Below, one piece after another: positions 1 to 11,500 of a stretch of DNA of 64,000 nt. The notes beneath the pieces were generated by a model. The model was not told the origin of the DNA. It saw only the letters and a list, made by a program, of their open reading frames with translations, and made no database searches. The number at the start of each line of letters is the position of its first letter. Position 1 is the stretch's first letter. The DNA is from Ceratobasidium sp. AG-K (Eukaryota > Basidiomycota > Agaricomycetes > Cantharellales > Ceratobasidiaceae), in the NCBI GenBank assembly GCA_037039685.1, contig JAWNGF010000002.1, positions 1,364,001-1,428,000 of the forward strand, written 5' to 3'. Both the position numbers and the translations under genes were made by a program.

Positions 1-15
1 ATCGGAGCTTGTTGG

Positions 16-1421
16 TTGACAACTTTCCGGTGTAAAGTCTTGGTACAGAAGCTCAGCCTCAATACACAAAACGGTTCGGCTGCCAGCTCGGGCGAGCATC
101 AGGCACATGGTACTACCTCGCACTCAGTCGAGCCCAACACCAGCTCCCAAACCGCCGATGACGTGCAGCCCGCCGATGCCCCACCCGTCCCTGTTAGACC
201 ACCGCGATACCTCAGCTGGGCACAGACCCTTCGAGCTGGGTCGGCCCCGCGCCCCATAATTCCAATCCCTCCGCCCTCCCGAGCCCAGACACTTGTTCAG
301 AGCCTGGCTGGACTGTCTTGGATGGAGCGCAGTTTTGTCGATATTCTGGGGGTTGGCCTGAGCTGGCAACATGATCCGAAAAGAGCACTTCCAGGCCCGG
401 CGTATGATATGCCTTGGCTCGAGAATCTGTTTGCAGACCAACGAGACGTACGATTTCAGTACTTGCTAGACAACACTGCTACCCGAGATATGATCCACGC
501 GCGGATGAAGGAGATGCACGAGCGGGCTACCCCCGAAACCCGTCTAGTGTTTTATTTTGCTGGTCATGGGTTGGCAAATGCCTTTCAGCTCTATGATCCA
601 GATTCCGCACCTCTCGATGAGGTTGCCCTGAACGAATGGATTGTCGAATTTCGCCGAACAACCTGCACGAACGCGCCGGTCTACATCGTGTTCGATTTCT
701 GCCGCGACAACCCAGTCGAATCCCAGGCAAATTTAGCTGAAGATGTCCACGTTATTTGGGCGTGCTCGCCTGGGCAGTCGGCGCTAGACATACGCTTGCC
801 TTCAACGGGACCTGATCACCTGCCACGCTCATGTTTTTTGATCGCACTGGTACTTGCTGCTGATGATGCTTCGAAGAATTCGAGTTCGTCGCCTTGGGAA
901 AACCTCACGATGAGAATGAACGAGCTGGTCAGGGTTGTACGGGGGGTTCGATGCTTTGTCTCAAGATGTCGGCCAGCATGGTTCTTTTGCCGATGTGAAA
1001 CTTGCTCGAGCGGAAATCTCTGTCACCACGATAAACATCCTGAAGAACAACGTTTATTTCAAGATATTGGCATAACTACTCTCGAGGTGCGTTGGGTGCC
1101 TGGTGCGGTCCTCCCTTGGCTGACGGATTCCGCAGCCTGAAGGGGACCCAACTTTTGCAGCCGTCGCGCAATTCCTAGCAACCCGTTTCCCGTTACATAT
1201 TCAGCGAGTCAGTAATCAAGTGGGAAACCACCGCTGGGTTATGTTCTTTGTATGTTTCGATCTAATGCGCCAGCCATTTGAGAATGCTGACGCAGAGCAC
1301 ACAGAACCCGGTTCGCATCGCAGCGAATCGGGGCTCTATCATGCCTCGTGCGCTCCCTCGTGACGGCACACAGGCTACCTCCCGAACCACGTTTCGACAG
1401 CTGACCGTTCCAGTAATGTAA
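16..1421 (+). CDS. Caspase-like (peptidase C14) protein, copy 1, 5' partial
   Basis: Caspase-fold cysteine peptidase or pseudopeptidase of the kind annotated as ICE-like p20 proteins in Agaricomycetes. The catalytic-type His sits in YFAGHG (nt 565-567) and the Cys in DFCRDN (nt 700-702), 45 residues apart as in C14 folds. Exons are 16-1086, 1136-1249 and 1305-1421 with introns of 49 and 55 nt; both introns occur at the same places in the paralogue at 2835-4270, which fixes the model. The reading frame opens at a TTG at 16 and the first in-frame ATG lies far inside the protein, so the true start lies upstream of the window or in an unseen exon. About the first 100 residues are Pro/Ser-rich and diverge from the paralogue. 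The motif after the Cys is DN here and SG in the paralogue, so activity may differ. Role inferred: regulated cell death or defence. Confidence 0.75.
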
Positions 1422-2052
1422 AGATGTGCGAGAGTTGTTTCGAAAGCAATTCTGTACGTATATGCGCCATATTCCCAGTCTTGCAAGGTGATAAGTGCGC
1501 TTTAATGAATGTAATTGATTTAAAGCAACACGAACCCGATAAAATAAGATCTAAATATTGCGTTTTATTACTGTGACGATCGTCCAAACGCTGATAATTC
1601 CGGTTTCCGTCGATAAGCGACAGTGGCAGCGACGTAAAATCACTTATATTGCTAACGTACGCACGGTGTCCGACCCCCCGAATCTATGACTGGGGGGTTG
1701 GCACCCCTTGCGGCAATGACGGATCCCGCCGTCCGCGATAATGCTATGATGCGAAGACATGGCATGACTGCCACGCTGATACAAAACCTTGAAGAAGGTT
1801 CTCTATCCAGAAACTCTACATAGCCATTCTGATGATCGATGAAATCAGCTCCACACACGCTTCAATCCGATGCTGTGAATGGTCCATTTGGGCAATTGAT
1901 CCGCAAACTGCCTAAATATATTAGTGTGGCTTCATTCCTTCCTATCCCGTCATGAGTCTTCAGGCCCACACGGCTGGGGGTATCACTTTAAGAGCCTACG
2001 TTTACTAGTTTACCCATATCCGAATCCCTCATACCTATTTTGACTCCACAGG
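1422..2052. other. Intergenic, no gene seen
   Basis: This stretch separates caspase-like copy 1 from the small membrane-protein gene. I see no convincing exon. The one structured element is a short hairpin near 1669-1698, where a C6 run and a G6 run flank about 12 nt. The last 100 bases should hold the promoter of the gene starting at 2053, but no clear TATA box is visible. Confidence 0.5.
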
Positions 2053-2664
2053 ATGCTTGGTACCGCTGCTTCTTTCGCTCCTCTTGTATATTTAATTGCC
2101 CTTAGCACTGGCGTGTCGGCCCTTCCCTTCACAAAAGATGTGGTGCCCGTTCAGGACGTGGCGCGAATCGTACATAGCGCCCTAACAAATCCAAGGGATG
2201 TCAACGAGATATCGCAGTATGCGTTGGGAACTCCGTTCGAGGCCTCAAGAATGTAAGATTTTTCAGGTTGAACTTGGAACAAAACCATTGACATTCACCA
2301 AACAATCAGTTGGTCGGTTGGCCTCATGACATATATACTAGGGGGCGTTGGAGTACTCTTTCTCACTATTGCTATATTTGTGGTGATCTATTCGACTGCT
2401 CGCAAAAGGGAATATCATGTTGCGAGCGAAGCACCGCCAAACCCGGACGCACTGACGTACTCACCCAGGCAGATGATTAACGGTTAGGATTTGATATCTC
2501 CCCTGCATGACGGAAACTGACAAGTATATCCAGCCTATTCCCGACACCAGTCGACATCTGAGTCACGAGTAATCGACCAGCCTCATTTGAGATCGAAGGG
2601 CAGCACTACGACATTGTCATCCCAAACGTCTTTGACGGCAACTGGTGATTACCATCGTTATTAA
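2053..2664 (+). CDS. Small signal-peptide, single-TM protein
   Basis: Predicted type I membrane protein of 167 residues, family not recognised. Exons are 2053-2252, 2310-2482 and 2534-2664; introns are 57 and 51 nt and the exon sum is exactly 168 codons. The second intron has a weaker GTTAGG donor; if it is not removed the protein stops at 2487 with a shorter tail. Residues 1-25 form a signal peptide ending near SALP. A short extracellular part follows, then a membrane segment at about residues 75-95 (LGGVGVLFLTIAIFVV) with a TARKREY stop-transfer flank. The tail of roughly 75 residues is Ser/Thr-rich and could be phosphorylated. It lies 170 nt before caspase-like copy 2 in the same direction and between the two caspase-like genes, so a linked function is possible but is inference. 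Confidence 0.6.
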
Positions 2665-2834
2665 ATAAATTAATAAATAAACGCCTCTTTGTCTCAAGAT
2701 TTGACATACTATTCAAACAGGTGCGCCAAAATTTACGGATAGTCCAGAGCGACAGGGCACGTTGCAGACACCAGGTACGTCGAACTTCGATCAATGCTTA
2801 GACGTTCAGACGCAGAGTCTTGGCCGATCGGCAA

Positions 2835-4270
2835 ATGCCTCAGAGCACCCGGCTGACTTTCCAACTAGCCGCATACACGGCGCAGTCAGCTGAGACCGAT
2901 CTCGAAGTCGTCGTTCGCTCGCAATCAGCCGCAGTGGATGACTATACGCCCGCCGTCCTGACCAGCCATTCTGTTCAACATCGACATAACACCCAACTCG
3001 AGAACGCCCAGTTGAGCAACAGCGATCCTGTTTGGTATGCTTTACAGGGAGAGCGTGAATCCAGCCAGCGTGCCGAGACCGCTCCAGATGTTATAACCCT
3101 ACCAGTATCGAGAAGAAATACTCTCCTCCACGGATTGAGAGGACTTGTCCAGCTTCAGTGTGCTGACGTTCAGCTTCTTGGCATCGGCTTAAGTTGGGAT
3201 CACGACGAAGGGAAAAATAACCCCGGGCCAGTTCACGATATCCAATGGTTGAATGACTTGTTCGTCAAGCATCGATACGTCAAGTTCAGATACCTTATAG
3301 ATCGCGGCGCCACTCGCGAGGCAATCCGCCAACTGATAGAAACAGCATACCGTGACGCAAACCCCAAAACGTACCTGATAATTTACTTCACCGGACATGG
3401 GGACGAAAATAACGCATTTCAACTTTACGATTCGGGATCGATTAGCGAGGTTGTCTTGAACGCGTGGATCGAAGAGCTCCGCCACACCACAGACAAGCAT
3501 ATTTCGATATATGCTGTGTTTGACTTTTGTCGCTCAGGCCCCGTCAAACCAAATACGAGTCTTACAAAGGACTTCCACGTCATCTGGGCCTGCTCTCTTC
3601 TTCAGACGGCTATGGACTTAGACTTGAGTGTAAAGGGGGTAAGGGTGGTATTGCCCCGTTCGTGCTTCTTGTTGGCGTTTATCCTGGGCGCTCACGATGC
3701 AGCCACAAACTCGTCTCTTCCTCCCTGGAAACATTTTGCAATCCGACTGAAGGAGCTGGTTCGAGTTGCTCGAGGAGGCGAAGGATATGACCCCAAATCC
3801 AAGACTCTTCCTTGGGTTGGTTGCCGGTGTGCAATCTGCGTAGGAGGGGATTTTTGCCTCAAAGCCATATCAGCGAAGGAACAGCATATGTTCCAGGTTA
3901 TTAGTCTTAGCACGCTAGAGGTATTTGATCATATTTCTACTACCTAATTCAGTACTCACGACGCCTACAGGAGAATCCAGATTTCTCTGCCGTTGCACGA
4001 TTCGTAGCAACGCAATTTCCCTTGCATGTTCAACGAATTGTTACACATGTGTCAAACCACCACTGGGTTATGCTTTTTGTAAGTCAAGAATCCAACAAAC
4101 CGCGCATATAATAAAACTAATTCGGGAATATATAGAACCCTGTACGGATTGCCGCAAACAAAGGGTCACTAAAGCCTCGCAAACCCGAGTTCTTGCGCAG
4201 CAAAGTATATACGACTGGTCAAATCTCTGCCCGTCACATGACGGTGCCAACGGGGTTGAGCATTGTGTAA
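2835..4270 (+). CDS. Caspase-like (peptidase C14) protein, copy 2
   Basis: Paralogue of the gene at 16-1421. Exons are 2835-3920, 3971-4078 and 4136-4270, summing to 443 codons (442 residues); introns of 50 and 57 nt sit at the positions used in copy 1. The ATG at 2835 is the first in frame, about 35 nt after an in-frame stop, unless an upstream exon exists. The core reads LGIGLSWDHD, then IYFTGHG with His near residue 188, and VFDFCRSG with Cys near residue 232, matching the His-Cys dyad of C14 folds. The conserved C-terminal exon begins NPVRIAANKGS and ends at 4268-4270. The N-terminal 100 residues look disordered. Substrate unknown; probable role in cell death or non-self response by family analogy. 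Confidence 0.8.
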
Positions 4271-5287
4271 ACCGTCCGTTTACGGTTTCGGTGCTTAGAA
4301 TGTGACAGGAAGTAAGAGTTATACACTTAGAATGACATGAGTTACATTTTCCGTTGCTTGGAAATCGGTGTCGGAGTCCGAGTATTCCGGGCCTTACATT
4401 AACGATTCGAGTCTAGAGCCTCATTGGCTACTGCGACATGATCCCCAGGCTATTTTGAAGAGAGTTGAAGGATACTGGTTCCTCAAATTCGAGGTGCGTC
4501 ATCCATTCGGCGACACACTGAATACACTGTGTGGAGTCATCGCACTGGATCGAAGTGATCTCATCACTGATTGAAATGGCCGTTTTCAGTGCATAATGAC
4601 AGGAGATTTTAGCTACGTATGAGCTGAATGCACGCACCTCTGGGGTCCTAATTACCTTAAATAGCTAATTTCGAATTATCGCAGGCCAGATCAGACCTCC
4701 GGTCACCTCCACTCCACAGCAATCCACGACAAAGTCCCTGAAAACAGCCATTTTCAGTGACTTTTTTTTTTTTGATTAAGACCATCTAATTAATCACTGA
4801 AAAAACTACTGAAATTCAGTTCATCTACGCCCCACAGTGATAATGGTGGATGGGCATTCCTAAAATAACATTTCGGCCCGACGGGGCGGGGCCGACGCGT
4901 ATTCTATTTGTCCCGTTATTTGCTTTTGGTCTATGCTTTTGACCGCAGACAGGAGGATTTACTCCGAGTCACCTGGATTATATCCGAGATGATCCCCTGG
5001 GCACCAGGAAAAGCAAGTCACGCGGCGGGTATTACTTGTCCACTAGGGGCAGTTACCCACCTGGGATCGGGAACGGCTACATACAGACTCCTTTGATAAT
5101 GAATGAATTACAATTGCAAAAAAGTGGGAGTATATGCGGGTGATTTCGTCGGCGATGGAGAGCAACCGCGAGGAGGAGTGGGGCAGAGATAGTATAAAAC
5201 TACCGGAGGAGAGCCAGTTGGCTCCCCACTTAGCTCCCCACTTGTGTTAAATTTCAGCTCTTTGCGTTTATAACTATCATACCTACA
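4271..5287. other. Intergenic, with MITE-like inverted segments
   Basis: No supported gene. A segment around 4573-4591 (gaaatggccgttttcagtg) recurs inverted at about 4738-4760, some 150 nt apart, next to a T12 run near 4764-4775 and repeats of the kind cactgaaaa. This could be the remains of a small non-autonomous element. The last 100 nt act as promoter of the next gene. Confidence 0.35.
5193..5199 (+). promoter_or_regulatory. TATA box of the 5288 gene
   Basis: The sequence tataaaa lies 95 nt before the ATG at 5288, a plausible distance for a fungal core promoter with a short leader. Confidence 0.45.
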
Positions 5288-7724
5288 ATGACTAAAGTAT
5301 CCCTCAACTTTCGGTTATTCTTGGTTGCTTGGCTCGCGTCCTTCGTGACGTCAGTCCCCCGCCCGTCTGCCGTGTAAGTGTCCAATTTTTAACTTGGGCA
5401 CTCATCTGAGTTTCCATGTAGCATCCCCAAGGACGACCTATATGTACACCACTACCATCCAACACCTTCGTCGCCACCTTCAGGGGTTAAATGGATTTCA
5501 GACCACTTCAAGTTTGGACCTTCTATGGCATTCTCCAGCCACTCACTCTCGTCACCCCCAATTACTTGGCTTTCTTTCGAGGCTCGTACGGCCATGTGCC
5601 AGCATGCATATGATCTGGTCGGAAAGGCTATAGATGCAAGCCATGAGGCCTTTGGTAAACTCGTCACCCTTCTACCTCGTGCGTATGACTTGCTATCTAG
5701 GGAACGAGATTCATACTGACACGCGAGTGAATAACAGCCTATCAACCTGGATCCCTCGGTCATCTGATGCGCATGGCCGTGTTGTGGGCCCTTACTCCTT
5801 CGCCCACCCGAACTATATCACCCCTATCGACTCCAACTAAATCCAATTATCCCGCCATTCCCACTCCGGGTCATTTCTGGAGCGCGAGTTTCGTAGCGGG
5901 TAACACCACCGGACTGCTAGCTGGATTCAATCGTCTTGTTCAACGCTGCCCCGTCGACTCGCACTCCCGATGGACCCGGCCCTCTATACAAGAGTTCCTC
6001 GAGGTGCTTCTACTCATTGTATCCTGTGTCACTACCCTGCCGGTCGTGTTCGTTTTCATTCGAACCTCCTGGGAAGACCTGGATGAGGACTCCGTCCCTG
6101 GTTTCTCTGCGGGCCCGCGTATCCGTCCAGCCGCTAGCGTCCCTCGGACATTTTACGGATTTGACGTCGCCGACGCTTTTGCTGATGTCTTTTCTGGCAA
6201 GTCGCTCTCTATTATATCACCCTTCTTGTGTCCTGACATCCCCAATAGGATCATATAACTCCAAGACCCTCGATGAACCGTTCAACGCGGGTTCATTCGT
6301 CGATATTTGGAGTTCGTCTGGTGAGCCGCTTGTGATCATGCCCCTTATTGGGACTAATCTGATAATATTCAGACAACGTTTCCGTCACCCAGGGCGAGAG
6401 CCAGCTTGACACCTCCGTTGGCCTCGCCTTCCCTGTCGCCGACACTCGGTGCACTACCTCTGTCGACGGTTGTATTACCCGCGTAGCGAGATGGGTAGAT
6501 ATGGTAGGGATGAGCGTCCAGATCACGGTCAAGTGCCTATTGCCCGGCCGGCTCGATGAACCGGTCCTATACATCTCTGAGGGCTTTATCTCGCAGAAAC
6601 TCGAGGAGGCGGGCCCGGAGTGGAAGGAGAACCTCTTGAACGAGGTGCTTGCTCTGGAGCAGTCGACTCTCGAGTGGCTTGGGCTTGATTTAACCGGCAC
6701 TCGAGCTGAGGTGACGATTGACGCACTCATTGAATGTTACGGTGCATCCATCGACTACTTGGGGGCTTGAATACGAGTATGACCATGGAGTCGGTAAGTT
6801 ATCATAACTTTGATGAAAACATAGTTATTGACAACAGCTGATACTGCAGAATCACGACGTATGACTTTTGCCGTTGAATTTGGGGTCTGCGACTACTCGA
6901 GTGCCCCCGGTACTGGGTCGATGTAGTGCACGCGGGACGTGCAGGCGAGTGGACAACGGGAGCTGGCCGACAGCTGGCGATTACGTACCCTCGGCTGCCG
7001 CTCGCTCGAGCGCATGGTCTTCATTTGGCTAGGTATCTATGCCGGTGAGTGTATTTGAACGTCAATTCTTGCACACACTCGTTTACTGATTAAAATAATT
7101 CATATATATTAGTGCGCGTTTCAGACAACCTGTTTGCCGAGCTCCTGCTTGGAACCAAACAGGCTACTCCCTGGACACCTACATCGACCGTGCCTTGGTA
7201 CGCTCGGCTCATCGAGTGGATACCGCTAACGTCCGATCCCGCAGAGGTGAGTTGCATTGACTGGAATGGATTTTATACCAGCTGACTTAGGGTGTTCGCA
7301 GGCGGACCCGCCCCCCGCTGTCAAAGAAACTCCAATAACTACCTGGGCTCGACCGAGGCTTGTTGCTCGGCCGAGTTGCGGACTATATCGTCCACCTAGG
7401 CTCCAGGTATGCTCGAGGTTGTTGCATGGAGTCCGATTCCCTCGCTAACATGTTGTCGGTTCGTAGAACTCGCTCACCGAAGAGCGACGCGCCGAACGAG
7501 CTAGGGAGAGGCAGGGAGCTCTCGAGAGGCTCGAGCGAGAGACGGAGAAGGAGATAGAGAATATGCGGGAAGCGGGGGAGGCGGATGGAGCGAGGAGTCA
7601 TAAGAAGACGAGGCGCGGAAGGCGTGCAGGGAAGCGGGCGAGGGAGTGGGCGGCGCGGCATGAGGAGCTGGCGCAGGCGGCGAGGGAGTATGTGCGAGGA
7701 GGAAATGTTGAGGGGATGGAGTAG
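5288..7724 (+). CDS. Secretory membrane protein with charged coiled-coil tail
   Basis: Family not recognised; it resembles uncharacterised Agaricomycete transmembrane proteins. Ten exons are inferred: 5288-5373, 5422-5654, 5738-6196, 6249-6320, 6373-6793, 6838-6858, 6927-7044, 7113-7246, 7302-7406 and 7467-7724. The intron at 6197-6248 uses a GC donor. The start encodes a signal peptide (MTKVSLNFRLFLVAWLASF). A strong membrane segment lies in exon 3 (about nt 5998-6060), and the last exon encodes a long Arg/Glu-rich helix ending in VEGME. The exon sum is 1907 nt, one short of whole codons: frame is lost at a G5 run at 6761-6765, where the literal reading stops at 6768-6770. With that run one base longer, all later junctions are in frame. 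Either the gene truly ends at 6770 or the run is under-called. Role unknown. Confidence 0.55.
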
Positions 7725-8570
7725 GGAGCTGGTGGACAGGCAAAGGTGAGGGAAACTTGAACAAGTGTTGGGACAGCAGGGTTCGCGTTGGGCGAGTGTC
7801 ATAGTCGTGCCGGTGACCTGGCCGCCATGGCTCTAACTAGCTCAGTCTTGAAGACGTCTGCCACACCCGGGCCAAACCGTGCTGCCGGCCCCAGCACGGC
7901 GGGGGTTGGTAGACCGATTCGGGAATGAGTTGGTTGAGCTATTGGTGCGAGGGTGAACCGGCTTGCCCAACTTGACGGCGGACCCTTCGCTTCACCGCAT
8001 CCCAATTTCCTTGTTTGCGTCTTTCTCCCCTTTTGTCTGTTCTCTTTTCCGATCATGCTGCCTCCTATTATCATAATATTTTTTACTTCTTTTTTTGTTT
8101 CTTTTTTGTTTCTTTTTTGTTTCTTTTTTGTTTCTTTTTTCATCTCGGTTTTATCGTTTCGGACTTCGGTTCTGAATTCGGCTCGTGCACTTTTAGCTTA
8201 GTTTGTTTCATTCGCTACCGTTCTGGCTCTGTGTCGGCTTGGATTGTGCTTTGCTTTGCTTTCTTAACTTATGTCTGGTAAGTAATAGAGTAATTTGCCA
8301 GCTATACCCCAGTTTCAGTAACCTCGGAAAACACGACAAATCTCTTCAAGGGGTAACACCAAATTTTCGGGCCCCAACCCTCAATGAGTTACAACACACA
8401 AAGTCTCCAACACCACATTGGCCTATTATACACGCCAGACATATTTCTTCTCTACTCCTAAAGTCGAATCATGTGTATCACGTCCTGACCGATCCAAGAT
8501 TTCAACCATTGTGAATACAAATGTCCTTGCCTTGCGCATACAGCCATAAATTTCACTAACTCCCAATGAA
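7725..8570. other. Intergenic between convergent genes, T-rich minisatellite
   Basis: The 3' ends of the plus-strand membrane gene and the minus-strand Rho GEF face each other here. The plus strand carries a pyrimidine-rich tract with a short tandem repeat (listed separately). The small reading frames here are low-complexity and I do not call them genes. Confidence 0.5.
8089..8142 (+). repeat. Tandem repeat of 11-mer ttttttgtttc
   Basis: About four to five consecutive near-identical copies of ttttttgtttc. It looks like simple slippage DNA and codes only for Phe/Leu-rich nonsense in all frames. Confidence 0.8.
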
Positions 8571-11500
8571 TTACACATCCCATTCCCTCCATAGAGTATC
8601 GTCACTGGGCTCCCCCTGATCAACCTCGATTGGCGCAGTCTCCAACAACTCGACAACACGATCAGTCTTGCCTCTCACGTCGTCTTCGCCCCTCATAGCT
8701 GCTAAGATCGGGCCTTGGTGCGGGGGACCGGGGTACAGCAGCCTAACGTCGCGCTCTTGAATAACCTGGACCAGTCCACCGCTCTCGACGTTCCTAATCT
8801 CGATGTAATTCGGGCTGAAGAGTAGCGCATGGGGCCACCGGAAGGCAACACTCGTCGCGCGCGTTTCCCAGCGTACAAAGGCAGATTGTCGAGCCGGCGC
8901 GCCGTACTTGGTCACGTAGCATCCGAAGTCGGCGTAGACAATCATAAGCTCTTTGGACCGGGAAAGAACCATGCCGAGTGCCTTGGATTTTGAGCAGCGG
9001 TCCTTGAGACCTGAGATGGCCTCTGCGCTGCCATATTCGACGCTCGGGTTGACCATAAAGTCGGGCACCGGGTAGGCTTTCATGGCAGGACTAGTAGGTG
9101 GAGTGAGTATTTGACGTCGAGATTAAAATACTAACATACTCTTGTGGATCCACGATTACTACTTGGCTTTGACACATGACGACTATGCGTTTGGTCAACA
9201 TCGCAAGGTCCGTTGCGTCTCGCGGCACGGTCAAGGTCTATCCAACTATTTAGTACGGAATCTCCCCATACTTCTGAACCCACCTGTCCAAACGACGGGA
9301 AAGACTTGGAAGGCGATTCCTTCGTCGAAGTGGAAATCTTGTTCATGAACCCACGAGTTGACGTAACTGGACTCCCAACCGGCTCGCCCAGTGCTTCCAA
9401 AAAGTGTAAATGAAGGTGGATGATCGACTTGGTCGCGTATCCAACTAGACACCAATTAACAAGCCGAACTGACCCGGTAAGTTAAAACTCACTAAGCATC
9501 CGTCCCTCGCACATGCCAGCCCTGAAAAATTGAACCGCGCCGTCCCTACTTCTCGATAACCGATCCCCAGAGACTCCCAGCTCCGACATATCTGCCTCAC
9601 GTCGCCACACACGAACGAGAGACTGGAACGGGTACGCATATAGACTCTCATTGGCAAGGAGCACAACCTTTTCCAACGAATGCAGTGCAACCATCTGCGT
9701 GACTTCTGTAAATCGCATGACCTTTTGAATTCCTGTTAAAGCGTTAATTTGGTAAGAGGGGGAAATTTAGGATTCCGAACCTTCAGGCCTATGTCGAAGT
9801 CCGAGGTAGATACCGGCACTAGTACTATACAAAATATAGTGGTCCCCTTCGAAGGCTAAAATGTAACAAGCTTTAGCACAAGCGAACTTTCGGCAAATCC
9901 AATAACCTACCAAACGGCGCCGCGCATATACCTGTCCCAACCAATCGAACTTGACTATATTCTCAGAGGGAACAAGCACCGTCTTGGTATTAAACCTCCT
10001 CCCGCTCAAAGGGTTCACAGCAAAGAACTAACGCCAATTAGCCAAAATCTCATCTCTAAAACGAGAATCTACGGACCTTATTCTCGCTCTGATAAGTATT
10101 TCGAATAATCATGGCCTCGTTGAATGCATTTAGCCACTGGGTCCTCAACGCTTCTGTTTCGGTATAAAACGTGTATCGCCGGTCGCTGGGGTCGGCGACA
10201 TGGTAGACTGTAAATGGGTACATTGGAACGCTGTCGCCTAGGAGCTTGTCGCGGATGATGCACCCTTCTGGTCGCCGCGTCTCTGGGGGGGCGTTGTATG
10301 GCTTGGCTAGTCGGAGGTAATCGAGGGGAATTGGCTAAATGCAATGTTAGGGACCAACCCACAAGGTTTGGTCAGATGGCTTACTCGAGATACAACGTTA
10401 TTCTGCTCTCGCCCACCGGCGCTAACATCTTTCGTAACCACCACTTGTAACATGTATAATATCAGTACTGATGACCAACGGGTTCACGGCCCAAACTCAC
10501 AATAATTGTCCAGTAGCCCAACATACAAATCACTCCAACCATGCCATTCAACGTCTCGTCGGTTCCGCCGAGCTAGCGGCCCATGCATGAACAATTGTCG
10601 ATGTTCATCGTACCAATCCAAGTCCTGAACACAAATCAACACGAGTCCAACCCGCTGTCACACGACTCACAATAATCTCGCCCTTTCGGAAATGCAACTT
10701 TTTGCAGAAATTCTCAAACTCGACCCGATTTTGAAGTGCTATCAATCAGATTAGCGTCATTCGCACCCAATATCATACCACTCACTTTGCAACTCGACCG
10801 AAGCAATTCTCAAAACCTGCTTCAACGTCGACGTAATCAACGGGATTGGCGCACTATCCCCACACACGTCCGGATGATCCTTGGCCGTCCGCTTGGCCAT
10901 GGTCGTGAACTGCAACTCGAGCCTCGTAAACCGGGTATTAAACCCGTGCAAAAATGTATCGAAATCCTGCTTGTTGATGCGCCCAATCAGGAACTCGAGC
11001 GTGGGCTTGGTCGAGTCTTCGAGTCGGGGAACGCTCGAGTCATCCATTCCGGCGTTGCGAATGTCGGTCAAGAGTTTGGAAACGTCGTTGAAGAAGTTGC
11101 GATAAGACGCATTGTGCCTGAGTTCGGTTTTGTGGTAGTTGAAGGATTTAGGGAGATGCTATGGAACTGGTTAGGTTGGTTCAAAAGGTCGAGGATGGGC
11201 AAACCTTTTGGAATCTGGTATATGGTTCCTTGTGTTCGAGGAGCCATCTGAGGTATATATCTGCCACGCTATGTATGATTGGGTGCTGGTCTCGTTGGCG
11301 TTCGTAGAGCAGATCCCGAAGGTGGAGATGGATTGATAGGATTTCCTGGGCGTTAAAAAACACCTCGTGGACAAACCTTTCTAGTTTGTCCCGTTGTGGT
11401 ATAATTGGTGGATTGGCGTATAGTAAGCCATCCCTGAAGATCTGGGTGGCGCGGGTAAGCCGAAGATCACACGCCACAATGAACACTTACATATAGGAAT

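Noticed and set aside
7360..7802. Plus- and minus-strand frames over the last exons of the 5288 gene
   Set aside because: They are register shadows of the Arg/Glu-rich coiled-coil exon.
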